NCBI GenBank assembly: GCA_965214015.1
Contig: CBDCAS010000022.1
Location: 310,001 to 374,000, forward strand
Reading direction: 5' to 3'
Origin: CBDCAS01 sp965214015
GTDB lineage: Bacteria > Pseudomonadota > Gammaproteobacteria > Coxiellales > Coxiellaceae
Length of the DNA: 64,000 bases
Shown here: one piece after another, positions 35,107 through 42,941 of the stretch
Position numbering within the stretch: position 1 is the first letter of the stretch
How the letters are laid out: each line of letters starts with the position of its first letter
Translations under genes and position numbers: made by a program
Notes under the pieces: model-generated
Told to the model about the DNA's origin: nothing
The model's database searches: none
The model's input: the letters and a program-made list of their open reading frames with translations, nothing else

Positions 35107-35383
35107 GTAATTTGAACATTAATTTAAAAAGCAGGTCCACTCTATCTTATTGATTTTTTAATAATCAAGTGGTATTTAAGAATAGTTTAGTGAAAATGAT
35201 TTAACTCGAAAAAATGGCATGGATAGTGTTTTAATATTCATATAAATCAATTAAATAGAGAGTTTTCCAAAAGTCATTTATATATGCTATTATTAATACA
35301 ATAGGGATAAAGTCTTACAAAAAGCTTGAAATTATTTTGATCAGCAGGGATAGTATGGGCCTTAGGAATGAAGGAGAGATGTG
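35107..35383. other. Intergenic alaS-csrA, csrA promoter region
   Basis: About 275 bp of very AT-rich DNA. It should hold the csrA promoter and leader. The ribosome site is AAGGAGAGATGTG before ATG 35384; its GGA-containing segment could also be a CsrA binding site for autoregulation, but I cannot define a hairpin. Confidence 0.4.
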
Positions 35384-35584
35384 ATGCTCATATTGACAAG
35401 ACGTAATGGTGAGTCTGTTATTATTGGTGATGATATAAAAATTAAAGTGCTGGGAGTCAAAGGAAGTCAAGTACGTCTAGGGATAGAAGCGCCAGGTTCA
35501 GTCTCTGTGCACCGTGAAGAGATTTATGAACGTATTCAAAGAGAACAAGAAGGGGATTCAGACTCTAGTCAGTCTGATAGTTAA
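35384..35584 (+). CDS. csrA: Carbon storage regulator CsrA
   Basis: A 66-residue CsrA: MLILTRRNGESVIIGDDIKIKVLGVKGSQVRLGIEAPGSVSVHREEIYERI, with R44-region VHREE for RNA contact, then a short acidic Ser/Asp tail. It binds GGA motifs in mRNA leaders and controls translation; in Legionella and Coxiella it governs the switch between replicative and transmissive phases. ATG 35384 preferred to GTG 35381 because the GGAG sits 7 bp upstream. Confidence 0.97.
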   Translation: MLILTRRNGESVIIGDDIKIKVLGVKGSQVRLGIEAPGSVSVHREEIYERIQREQEGDSDSSQSDS

Positions 35585-35628
35585 ATAATTTTTTAATCTT
35601 TTGATATCAATTTTAAGTTTATTGTTTT

Positions 35629-35705
35629 TGGCGCGCCCGGAAGGATTCGAACCTCCGACCCCCTAGTTCGTAGCCAGGTACTCTATCCAGCTGAGCTACG
35701 GGCGC
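35629..35705 (-). tRNA. tRNA-Arg (ACG)
   Basis: The complement reads GCGCCCGTAGCTCAGCTGGATAGAG and onward with anticodon loop CTACGAA (anticodon ACG, read as ICG), T-arm GGAGGTTCGAATCCTTCC and encoded CCA. It faces csrA tail to tail, and tRNA-Ser follows on the other strand. Confidence 0.95.
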
Positions 35706-35809
35706 AAGAATAAAGAAGCTAATCTTAGTCAGGTAGCTACTATTTGTCTAGTAGTATTCAGTGCTTTTATTCCTTATATTTGGGTGTTATCATTTCGACC
35801 CATATTTTG

Positions 35810-35900
35810 GGAGAGGTGGCCGAGTGGCTGAAGGCGCTCCCCTGCTAAGGGAGTATGGGCAAAATTCCCATCGAGGGTTCGAATCCCTCTCTCTCCGCCA
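35810..35900 (+). tRNA. tRNA-Ser (GCT)
   Basis: A class II tRNA with a long variable arm: acceptor GGAGAG with CTCTCC, D-arm GGCCGAGTGG, anticodon loop CTGCTAA (anticodon GCT), variable arm TATGGGCAAAATTCCCATC, T-arm GAGGGTTCGAATCCCTC and encoded GCCA. Confidence 0.96.
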
Positions 35901-36061
35901 AAGTTGTAGAAAATTCTAGAAGGGCTACACTGGCTGTAAATGTCAACGAATAAGAGTGGGAGAGGTGCAAAGCTTGACAAGTATTGTCAAAAAAATGTAA
36001 TTCTTGCTATCACTTGCTAATCTTTAGTTTAATCTGTCCTAATTTCATCCTTTTTGAAATT

Positions 36062-36091
36062 TTGTAATCAGCAATTTAATAAAGATTACAA
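36062..36091. promoter_or_regulatory. Inverted repeat upstream of the dipeptidase gene
   Basis: TTGTAATC (36062-36069) and GATTACAA (36084-36091) are perfect inverted halves with a 14-bp spacer, about 95 bp before the start of the VanX-like gene. It could be a regulator site or a small hairpin; no regulator gene is adjacent. Confidence 0.35.
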
Positions 36092-36185
36092 TTGTCCTAA
36101 ATTAATCAGTCTCTTGAAAAAACACAGGTATGTTTACAGCATATGTTACTATACGAATAATTTGAGTTTGTTAATTTAGAGAGTG

Positions 36186-36899
36186 ATGATTAAAACAACA
36201 ATACTGAACATAGTGGATCCTAAAGTTATAAAGATTCCTATTAATGAGTGTATGGAAGAATTGATAAGTCTGAAAAATCAGTCAGAGCTCCTTTATAGCC
36301 CTGCGCCAGAGTCGCCATTTACCGAAAATGATTATACATGGTTACGGAAAACAGTGTATCAAAGGCTATGTCAAGCACAGCAGCTTCTGCCAAATAACTG
36401 GTATTTTAGAGTTTATGAAGGTTTTCGTAGTATTAAAGTCCAAAAAATATTATTTGATCAGCAGTATCAAGCGTTATTGAAAAAATTTCCTAAAAAAAAT
36501 AAAGAAGATTTATTTTACGAGACGACACAATTAGTCTCGCCGGTAGTTAATTTTGATGGTTCTATTAATATTCCTGCACATAATACAGGTGCAGCTGTTG
36601 ATTTAGAGATAGTCACTCAAACGGGTAAGTTAGTAGATATGGGAATGGCTATAAAAGATTGGCAGCAAGTAATGCCTGAGTTGTGTTTAATGAATTGTCA
36701 AATTCTAAGTAAAAACGTAAAAAAAAATCGCAAGATTTTCCTTGAAATTATGACTGATTTTGATTTTGTAAATTATCCAACGGAGTGGTGGCACTTTTCT
36801 TATGGTGATCGTTACTGGGCTTATCATAAAGGAGCAGCGAATGCGATTTATGGCAGTGCTGATCGCTTGTTAGAGCACGTAGCTAGTATATTTAGCTAA
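36186..36899 (+). CDS. D-alanyl-D-alanine dipeptidase, VanX/DdpX type
   Basis: A 237-residue zinc peptidase of the M15D family. The metal site appears as PAHNTGAAVDLEIV (His and Asp ligands) and NYPTEWWHFSYGD (catalytic Glu two residues before the His ligand); YFRVYEGFRSIKVQ carries the conserved Arg. VanX-type enzymes cut D-Ala-D-Ala, either for peptidoglycan recycling or as part of vancomycin resistance; a recycling or cell-wall role is more likely in a Gram-negative. No signal peptide, so it is cytosolic. No vanHA partner genes lie nearby. ATG 36186 preferred over GTG 36183. Confidence 0.87.
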   Translation: MIKTTILNIVDPKVIKIPINECMEELISLKNQSELLYSPAPESPFTENDYTWLRKTVYQRLCQAQQLLPNNWYFRVYEGFRSIKVQKILFDQQYQALLKKFPKKNKEDLFYETTQLVSPVVNFDGSINIPAHNTGAAVDLEIVTQTGKLVDMGMAIKDWQQVMPELCLMNCQILSKNVKKNRKIFLEIMTDFDFVNYPTEWWHFSYGDRYWAYHKGAANAIYGSADRLLEHVASIFS

Positions 36900-37170
36900 A
36901 AAAATTATTTAATGGACTTTGAATGTCAATTTTCAATAAATGATTAGTATAGTTTTTATCTTTGATATTCTGTACAAAATGATATGGATTTTTTCTGAAA
37001 AACATATCAGTTATTTAATGATTGTTTATTTTTAATCCTTCTTTAAGGAAACTGTTTCTTTTTTTTAGTATGCTCAAACTGTGGATATCCAGTATTTATA
37101 CTCTGATTGTGTTAACACATAATAGTATTTGGAAATAAGAGCAATAAGTTGAGATTAAGAGAATGATACT

Positions 37171-38856
37171 ATGGTAAATATAGATTCTTGCGTAGAAGAT
37201 GTTAGCACAATTGTAAATACTAATGAGTTAACTTTAGTAGTAAGATCAAATATACCTTTTACTCCAATGTTAAGGCATATTTTTCGATTATTAACTCCTA
37301 TTTTAAGAATTATAAATTCAAAACCTACTCATGGCCTGGCTATAGCGTTAACAGATTCATTACGTTACACTACAACGCTGGCAGTTTGGATGCCGCTATT
37401 AGCTGAAAGTAGTGTTGCTGCTATTTTTGGCCGTTTTCAAGCTCTTCTTTATACTTCTGTATTAGGTGTTGTTTTCTTGGTACCTCATAAAGTCGTTGAG
37501 GCAGGTGAGTTGGATTATGAACGTTTAAAACGAGCAGAATTTTTATTTTTGTTAATAGGGGTCGTTATTTCAATATTTTTTGGATCAGTACCCTCTTACT
37601 TATTACCTGCCATTGGCATTAATGCCAATGATGCTATGAAAATAGCACAGATGGCTTTAGGCTTTGTTATTGGTGGTACATTACATACCTTAAATTTTGC
37701 AAACCAAAATGCACTTTATGCCATTAATCAGTCTAAATGGTCTATATTAGCGAATACTCTTGCTTTAATTACTACGACTGGAGGTAATCTATCGATTTAC
37801 CTTCTGCAGCCTCGACAATATAAACTTTTTTTTGTTGGCTTATCATTGGCAGTTGGGGAGTTAGTGAAAACTTGTACTTATAAATTATACTCTTGTTATA
37901 GCTCACGTACTGCAAATAGACGCTCTAGTCTTTCATTACTTCAGGAGTGGCGACGATATGTTCCAGGTATTCCCGGTGTTATTACACTTTTTTTGGATAA
38001 GGTAGTAGAATTTCTAACACTTTGGCGTATTGGAAGTGTGGCTAGTGATTCAGGGCTTGCTGTTTTCAATTTAGCTGTGTCAATTAATGCTCCTCTTTTT
38101 CTGATTGTAATAGAAATCATGCAGAGCTATCAAGCAACTATCAAAAAATTATTTTCGGATGATAATATACCTGGAATGAAAAAGATGTTGTGTAGATTAA
38201 GTGGAATGGCCATCATTCCATCACTATTTTACATAGCAAGTGCTGCTATGGCACCATGGCTTAATTACTATGGATTTAAGCCTAATGAGGGTTTAGTTGG
38301 GTTATTAAGTATGTCTGTTTTAAGTTTATTTAATAGTTTGAGTTTTGTGATGAAGCAATTCATGTTATGTGATCAAATTGTTATATTACCCTCTTTAATT
38401 CAAATTACTTCATTGTGGCTTGCCTTTAGTTCAAGTTTTTTTACAGAAACACTCAGTACGTTTATTGGTATTATGTTAGCGCGTGTATCGGCCTATGCTA
38501 TACCTGCTTGTATTTTTTCTCTGGGATGCTGGGATTGGATTAATCGGGGAGAGAATAGCTTATTTAAGCGTGCTGAAAACACATTAGATTATGCAAAATC
38601 AAGTATTACTAACTGTTTTTTTCGTGCTACTGATTACTTTTTTAGGAAGAAGGAACAATCTGAGGCGCAGCAATTATTAGGGCAAGGAGGCTCACTACAA
38701 AATTATGGATCCTCATCCTCTGTTCCAACATCGCAAGGAAAAAGTTCTTCTCTATCATGTATGGATTATTTTTGTTCTTTTTTTGGCTTTGGAAAAAACA
38801 ATGAAAATAATAAGCGGGAGTCATCATCACTGACAGCATCTATTCAAACGAGTTGA
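37171..38856 (+). CDS. MATE-like polytopic membrane protein with Ser-rich C-tail
   Basis: A 561-residue membrane protein with about 12 hydrophobic helices between residues 45 and 470, ordered like a MATE/MOP-superfamily exporter (ALTDSLRYTTTLAVWMPLLAESSVAAIFGRFQALLYTSVLG early, LGFVIGGTLHTLNFANQNALYAI in the middle). The last ~90 residues are hydrophilic and rich in Ser, Gln and Asn (SSSSVPTSQGKSSSLSC, KRESSSLTASIQTS). Tails of this sort are unusual for MATE pumps and are seen on exported or host-targeted membrane proteins in Legionellales. Substrate unknown. Monocistronic. Confidence 0.6.
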   Translation: MVNIDSCVEDVSTIVNTNELTLVVRSNIPFTPMLRHIFRLLTPILRIINSKPTHGLAIALTDSLRYTTTLAVWMPLLAESSVAAIFGRFQALLYTSVLGVVFLVPHKVVEAGELDYERLKRAEFLFLLIGVVISIFFGSVPSYLLPAIGINANDAMKIAQMALGFVIGGTLHTLNFANQNALYAINQSKWSILANTLALITTTGGNLSIYLLQPRQYKLFFVGLSLAVGELVKTCTYKLYSCYSSRTANRRSSLSLLQEWRRYVPGIPGVITLFLDKVVEFLTLWRIGSVASDSGLAVFNLAVSINAPLFLIVIEIMQSYQATIKKLFSDDNIPGMKKMLCRLSGMAIIPSLFYIASAAMAPWLNYYGFKPNEGLVGLLSMSVLSLFNSLSFVMKQFMLCDQIVILPSLIQITSLWLAFSSSFFTETLSTFIGIMLARVSAYAIPACIFSLGCWDWINRGENSLFKRAENTLDYAKSSITNCFFRATDYFFRKKEQSEAQQLLGQGGSLQNYGSSSSVPTSQGKSSSLSCMDYFCSFFGFGKNNENNKRESSSLTASIQTS

Positions 38857-38884
38857 TTTTTTCAGGTGTTATTTTGACTATTTT

Positions 38885-40426
38885 TTAGTCAGAACTGTCA
38901 ATAATATCTTGAGATAATGGTATTTTAAGTGGTAAAAAAATGGTAAATTTTGAGCCTTTGCCTACTTTGCTGCTTAAGTGAATATCGCCATTTAATTCAT
39001 TAATAAACTGTTTAACAATGCACAGTCCTAATCCAATTCCTTTGTAAAGACCTGTATTACTAGGCATAATTCTAGTAAATTGCCCATAGACTAGCTCTTT
39101 CTTATCTTCAGGGATACCAATGCCGCTATCTTCAATAACTATTTTGATAATAGCTTCACGTTTTTTTTCATCTTTTTTGTTTAAAATAGCAGATACTTTG
39201 ACAAATCCTGTTTCTGTAAATTTAATCGCATTACTTATTAAATTAATTAAAATACGTTTTAATCGATAAGGATCGCCAATGACTACCTTAGGTAAACTCT
39301 CATCATAGTTCAATGATAAATCTAGTTTTTTATGTTTTGCTATAATAGATTCAATTATAATGACACTATCAAATAGTTTAGGTAAGATAAAACTCTTAGA
39401 TAGGAGCGGAAGTGAATCGGATTCAATTTTTGAAAAATCTAGAATCCCATTACAGTAATCCATCAGTTCTTTAGCGCATGAGGCGACCTCGCACAGAATT
39501 GCTTTTTTATTAGGATTTGATTCTTGTTTTGCTAGAGTATCAACCGTTCCGTAGATACCAACAAACGGTGTTCGAATATCATGTTCCATATTACTAATAA
39601 AAGAAGATTTTATTTTATTAGATTTCTCAGCTTCTTCTTTGGCTTTTTTTAGCATTATCTCTGCTTTTTTACGTTTAGTAATATCAAATGAAACACCAAT
39701 CAATCCTATAATAGTGCCGTATTGATTATACAGAGGTGTTTTTTTTGTTAAAAATATACCAGGAGAGCCATTTTCTCTAATGCCTGGTTCTTCTAAAGTG
39801 ATTGTTTCACCACTTTTAATTACTTTGTCGTCACTTTGTGTTAATAATTGCCTTTCTTTTTTAGGAAGATTTTCATAGGGCTTTTTATTAATGATCTCTT
39901 TACCGGATTTTAATCCTAATGTTTTCGCTTGTTCATTATTGGATCCGAGATATTTACCCTCTGTATCTTTCCAGTAAACGTGTCCAGGAATGAGAGAAAT
40001 GATATTCTCAAGCAAGTGAAGATTTTTTAATTCTTTTTTGTGTGCTGCTGTTACATCTAGTGAGACACCTGATATTCCAATAATATTTCCTTCCTGATCT
40101 TTTAATGGTGCTTTATTAGTGAGATATAAAGCGGTTGAGTTATCATGGATATTGATGGCCTCTGCCTCTACTACAACAGTCTCTTTTTTATGTATCACTT
40201 CTCTATCAATTTTGGCGAGTTCATCAGCTTGATCTTTTGGAAATAAATCGTAATCTGTTTTTTTTATATAATCTTCTAATGAAGATAAGCCTAGATCTTG
40301 CCAATTTTTTTTATTGCATCCTAATAACATACCATCTTTTGATTTCCAGTAAATATGTCCAGGCAATTGTTCTAGAACTTCTTCTATAGTTATTGTTGCA
40401 GTGTTATTTTCTTTTGAATGTTTCAT
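38885..40426 (-). CDS. Cytosolic PAS-PAS sensor histidine kinase
   Basis: A 513-residue kinase without membrane helices. PAS 1 at about 15-125 (LPGHIYWKSKDGMLLGCNKKN) and PAS 2 at about 140-250 (IPGHVYWKDTEGKYLGSNNEQA) are clear repeats of each other. A short coiled coil (255-272) leads to the dimerisation domain with the phospho-accepting H282 in NMEHDIRTPF. The ATPase domain has N-box NLISNAIKF (395-403), G1 EDSGIGIP (432-439) and G2 KGIGLGLCIV (462-471). No receiver or Hpt domain is attached, and no response regulator gene is adjacent, so its partner lies elsewhere. It is 21 bp downstream of the cyclodipeptide synthase gene and probably co-transcribed. Confidence 0.9.
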   Translation of the reverse strand: MKHSKENNTATITIEEVLEQLPGHIYWKSKDGMLLGCNKKNWQDLGLSSLEDYIKKTDYDLFPKDQADELAKIDREVIHKKETVVVEAEAINIHDNSTALYLTNKAPLKDQEGNIIGISGVSLDVTAAHKKELKNLHLLENIISLIPGHVYWKDTEGKYLGSNNEQAKTLGLKSGKEIINKKPYENLPKKERQLLTQSDDKVIKSGETITLEEPGIRENGSPGIFLTKKTPLYNQYGTIIGLIGVSFDITKRKKAEIMLKKAKEEAEKSNKIKSSFISNMEHDIRTPFVGIYGTVDTLAKQESNPNKKAILCEVASCAKELMDYCNGILDFSKIESDSLPLLSKSFILPKLFDSVIIIESIIAKHKKLDLSLNYDESLPKVVIGDPYRLKRILINLISNAIKFTETGFVKVSAILNKKDEKKREAIIKIVIEDSGIGIPEDKKELVYGQFTRIMPSNTGLYKGIGLGLCIVKQFINELNGDIHLSSKVGKGSKFTIFLPLKIPLSQDIIDSSD

Positions 40427-40447
40427 GACTTAACCTTATATGAACAG

Positions 40448-41185
40448 TTATTGATAAGCTTCCATCTTTTCTATATAAGAAAAACTTAATTTTTTAGCCA
40501 CGGTGCGCTTGTTAAATTTTAAAGCTATTTCTTTTAAAATATTTTGATTTTTACTGCCTATAAAGTGTTGATAAGTAGCTGACATTGCGGCTGTTCTGAA
40601 TCTTGGGTATATAATATATTGGCAGCCTGTTTGTGCCCATAGGGGCACTAGAATAGGGCATTCTTCTAATATATAGGCTTCACATAAATTAAAGGCTCTT
40701 TTATCGTTTAATAAGTTTTGTCTTTCTAAAAATTTATTAATTGTACTTTTTATATTATTTTTATAGGCAATATTTTCTTTGTATAGTTTATCAATCTGTA
40801 TTCTATATTTATTATAGTCAGGATGATGTAGCCATTGATCCCATCGCATAATTTTAGATTCAATAGAGAGATAGTCATAGGCTATTTTGTTTCTTGATAG
40901 CCATTCATCTCCTAGTTGCAATGCTTTTCTTCGTGATGCATCTTCAGATAGATCTAGATTGTTAATTCTTAATGTATGTCGTTGTAAGGTATCACATAAC
41001 ATGATGGTGCACGATTTAAATGTTTGATTAATTAAATCCATAGTGGCAATGAATTTGTCACCTTCATGATATTCTTGGCCGACACTAATATGGATAATGC
41101 AATGGCTGCCTATCATCTGTTGTTTATCTTCTTCACTGCATCTGAAAGTGACTTTGACTAGTGTTTCTTGAGGTAAATTGATCAT
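40448..41185 (-). CDS. tRNA-dependent cyclodipeptide synthase, XYP type
   Basis: A 245-residue protein with cyclodipeptide synthase (CDPS) marks. The nucleophile serine is S34 in CIIHISVGQEYHEGDK; the strand IMLCDTLQRHT (61-71) follows as in the family. The aminoacyl-binding pair is Y171 and E175 in EAYILEECPILVP, and the next motif ends in Y193-P194 (YIIYP), which together with Q37 places it in the XYP subfamily. Residues 85-165 are a helical, Lys-rich region expected to bind tRNA. CDPSs take two aminoacyl-tRNAs and make a cyclic dipeptide. The amino acids used cannot be read from the sequence. The start overlaps the upstream PQ-loop gene by 4 bp. Confidence 0.85.
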   Translation of the reverse strand: MINLPQETLVKVTFRCSEEDKQQMIGSHCIIHISVGQEYHEGDKFIATMDLINQTFKSCTIMLCDTLQRHTLRINNLDLSEDASRRKALQLGDEWLSRNKIAYDYLSIESKIMRWDQWLHHPDYNKYRIQIDKLYKENIAYKNNIKSTINKFLERQNLLNDKRAFNLCEAYILEECPILVPLWAQTGCQYIIYPRFRTAAMSATYQHFIGSKNQNILKEIALKFNKRTVAKKLSFSYIEKMEAYQ

Positions 41186-41484
41186 CTTACATTATTCCTT
41201 TGATTACGAAATAGTTTAAATTTGTATATAACAATTTGTAGAGTCACTAATCCACAAGCTAGAAAGCTGATCGCTTGTCCAAATATAAGCGCATAGTCCA
41301 CATTATATATTCCATTGATAAACCCTAGAAATTGAACAATATTAAAACCAGCAAATGTAATAAAAGAGGTTTCTTCTACTGTTTTTTTAGTATATATTTT
41401 CCAAGCTTGAGGAATAAATAGAGCGGCATTTATAAAAAGTGCTGACCCATATAATAAATCTGAAATGTATTTGCCTACCACCAT
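41182..41484 (-). CDS. Small PQ-loop / SemiSWEET-like membrane carrier
   Basis: A 100-residue protein with three transmembrane helices. The first ends in FIPQAWKIYTKKTVEETS, the PQ-loop motif with the following basic residues and ETS; helix 2 is FITFAGFNIVQFLGFINGIY and helix 3 LIFGQAISFLACGLVTLQIVIY. SemiSWEETs are three-helix units that dimerise into a sugar or small-solute pore. First gene of the operon, coupled to the cyclodipeptide synthase by a 4-bp ATGA overlap, which suggests that it moves the product or a precursor. Confidence 0.8.
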   Translation of the reverse strand: MVVGKYISDLLYGSALFINAALFIPQAWKIYTKKTVEETSFITFAGFNIVQFLGFINGIYNVDYALIFGQAISFLACGLVTLQIVIYKFKLFRNQRNNVR

Positions 41485-41539
41485 TAGTGTTTACTATTGT
41501 TAGTTTGGAAACTCTATATGTAAATTATACCAATATAGA

Positions 41540-41567
41540 ATTATATGATAGCTGTGCTAAATTGCAA
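41540..41567 (-). promoter_or_regulatory. Sigma-70 promoter of the cyclodipeptide operon
   Basis: On the minus strand: TTGCAA (-35), a 16-bp spacer and TATAAT (-10, + positions 41540-41545), 56 bp before the PQ-loop start. A second TATAAT lies at 41524-41529. The rest of 41485-41800, between the divergent operons, holds no gene. Confidence 0.55.
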
Positions 41568-41800
41568 CAATGATTCTAGGGGATATCTTTTTATCTAATG
41601 ATCAGGCAGATGTATTTAGTTTTTAGCATTGAATTGTCTAAATCTATATCAATTTAAAGATCTGTTTGCAGTCAATTAAAGAGAGATCAATTCATTAAAT
41701 TAAACGATTCAACATGCTATAGTAGTCTAACTTAAGACAATGCTCATTTTTTAGATTAGAATATTACATAGATAGAGTTTGCTTAAAAAACGAGAGAATT

Positions 41801-42847
41801 ATGATGATGGAAACTCATGCTTATGCAATTTATAGTGCCAATGAGCCACTTAAACCCTATTCCTTTGCGCGACGCAAGCTAAGGCCTTATGATGTAGCGA
41901 TTCATATTGCCTATTGTGGTATCTGTCATTCAGACGTTCATAGTGTAAAAGGCGAATGGGGAGTGCCGCAGTATCCTATGGTGCCAGGTCATGAGATTAT
42001 TGGAGAGGTATTATCTATTGGTGATAAAGTCACTCGTTATAATATTGGTGATACAGTAGGAGTTGGATGTCTTATTGATAGCTGTAGACATTGTTCTGAT
42101 TGCCAAGCTCATCTTGAGCAATTTTGTGATCATAAAGTCTTAACTTACAATAGCATTGATGCAGAAAGTGGTGAGTTGAACCAAGGCGGCTATGCGAGCA
42201 ATATTGTAGTCAATGAAGATTTTGTGCTGCGTATCCCTGACAATTTATCTCTAAGTGGGGCAGCCCCATTGCTATGTGCTGGTATTACTACTTACTCTCC
42301 ATTAAAACATTGGAATATTGGTAAAAATAGCAAAGTAGGCATCGTTGGTTTGGGGGGATTGGGCCATATGGCTGTTAAAATCGCCAAAGCACTCGATGCC
42401 CATGTTACAGTATTTACTCATTCCCCTAACAAAGAGAATGCTGCAAGAGCTCTTGGTGCAGATGATATCATTATTACCTCAAAGCCCTTGTTTGAATCCC
42501 ATTGGGTTTCATTTGATTTTCTATTAGATACAGTATCGGCTCCACATGATCCGACCCCTTATTTACAAACTTTAAAACGTGATGGCACTATGGTTTTTGT
42601 TGGTTTACCCAGTGATACACATCCTGCCCCATCAATCAGTGAGTTAATTTTTAAACGTCGTAGTATGGCAGGTTCTCTCATTGGTGGTATTCAAGAAACT
42701 CAGGAAATGTTAGATTTTTGTGGACGACATGATATTGTAGCTGATGTTGAAATTATTGCAGCTGATAAGATTAATGATGCTTATGAGCGAATGATTCATA
42801 GTGATGTGAAATATCGCTTTGTAATTGATGCCAGTACGTTTATTTAA
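41801..42847 (+). CDS. Zinc-dependent alcohol dehydrogenase, YahK/cinnamyl type
   Basis: A 348-residue MDR alcohol dehydrogenase. Catalytic zinc ligands: C39 in YCGICHSDVH and H64-E65 in VPGHEIIGEV; structural zinc cysteines in DSCRHCSDCQAHLEQFCDH. NADP-binding fold: VGIVGLGGLGHMAVKIAKALDAHVTVFTHS. It belongs to the broad-range aldehyde reductases related to E. coli YahK. Three ATGs follow one another at 41801, 41804 and 41807, and the exact start is unsure. Divergent from the cyclodipeptide operon, with 316 bp between. Confidence 0.9.
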   Translation: MMMETHAYAIYSANEPLKPYSFARRKLRPYDVAIHIAYCGICHSDVHSVKGEWGVPQYPMVPGHEIIGEVLSIGDKVTRYNIGDTVGVGCLIDSCRHCSDCQAHLEQFCDHKVLTYNSIDAESGELNQGGYASNIVVNEDFVLRIPDNLSLSGAAPLLCAGITTYSPLKHWNIGKNSKVGIVGLGGLGHMAVKIAKALDAHVTVFTHSPNKENAARALGADDIIITSKPLFESHWVSFDFLLDTVSAPHDPTPYLQTLKRDGTMVFVGLPSDTHPAPSISELIFKRRSMAGSLIGGIQETQEMLDFCGRHDIVADVEIIAADKINDAYERMIHSDVKYRFVIDASTFI

Positions 42848-42941
42848 ATAGTAGTAATAAATTAGTTATTCAAAAAATTTTTTATGCATTCACATAGTTT
42901 GAGTGTTTGGTAGTTTTAAAGGTTTTGTAAAGGGGACTAAC

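Noticed and set aside
35774..35980. Open frame antisense to tRNA-Ser, with a peptide containing GERGIRTLDG
   Set aside because: It is the translated complement of the tRNA gene, a well-known artefact of automatic annotation.
38885..40426. Hybrid kinase with receiver domain
   Set aside because: The protein ends 20 residues after the ATPase domain; no receiver sequence follows.
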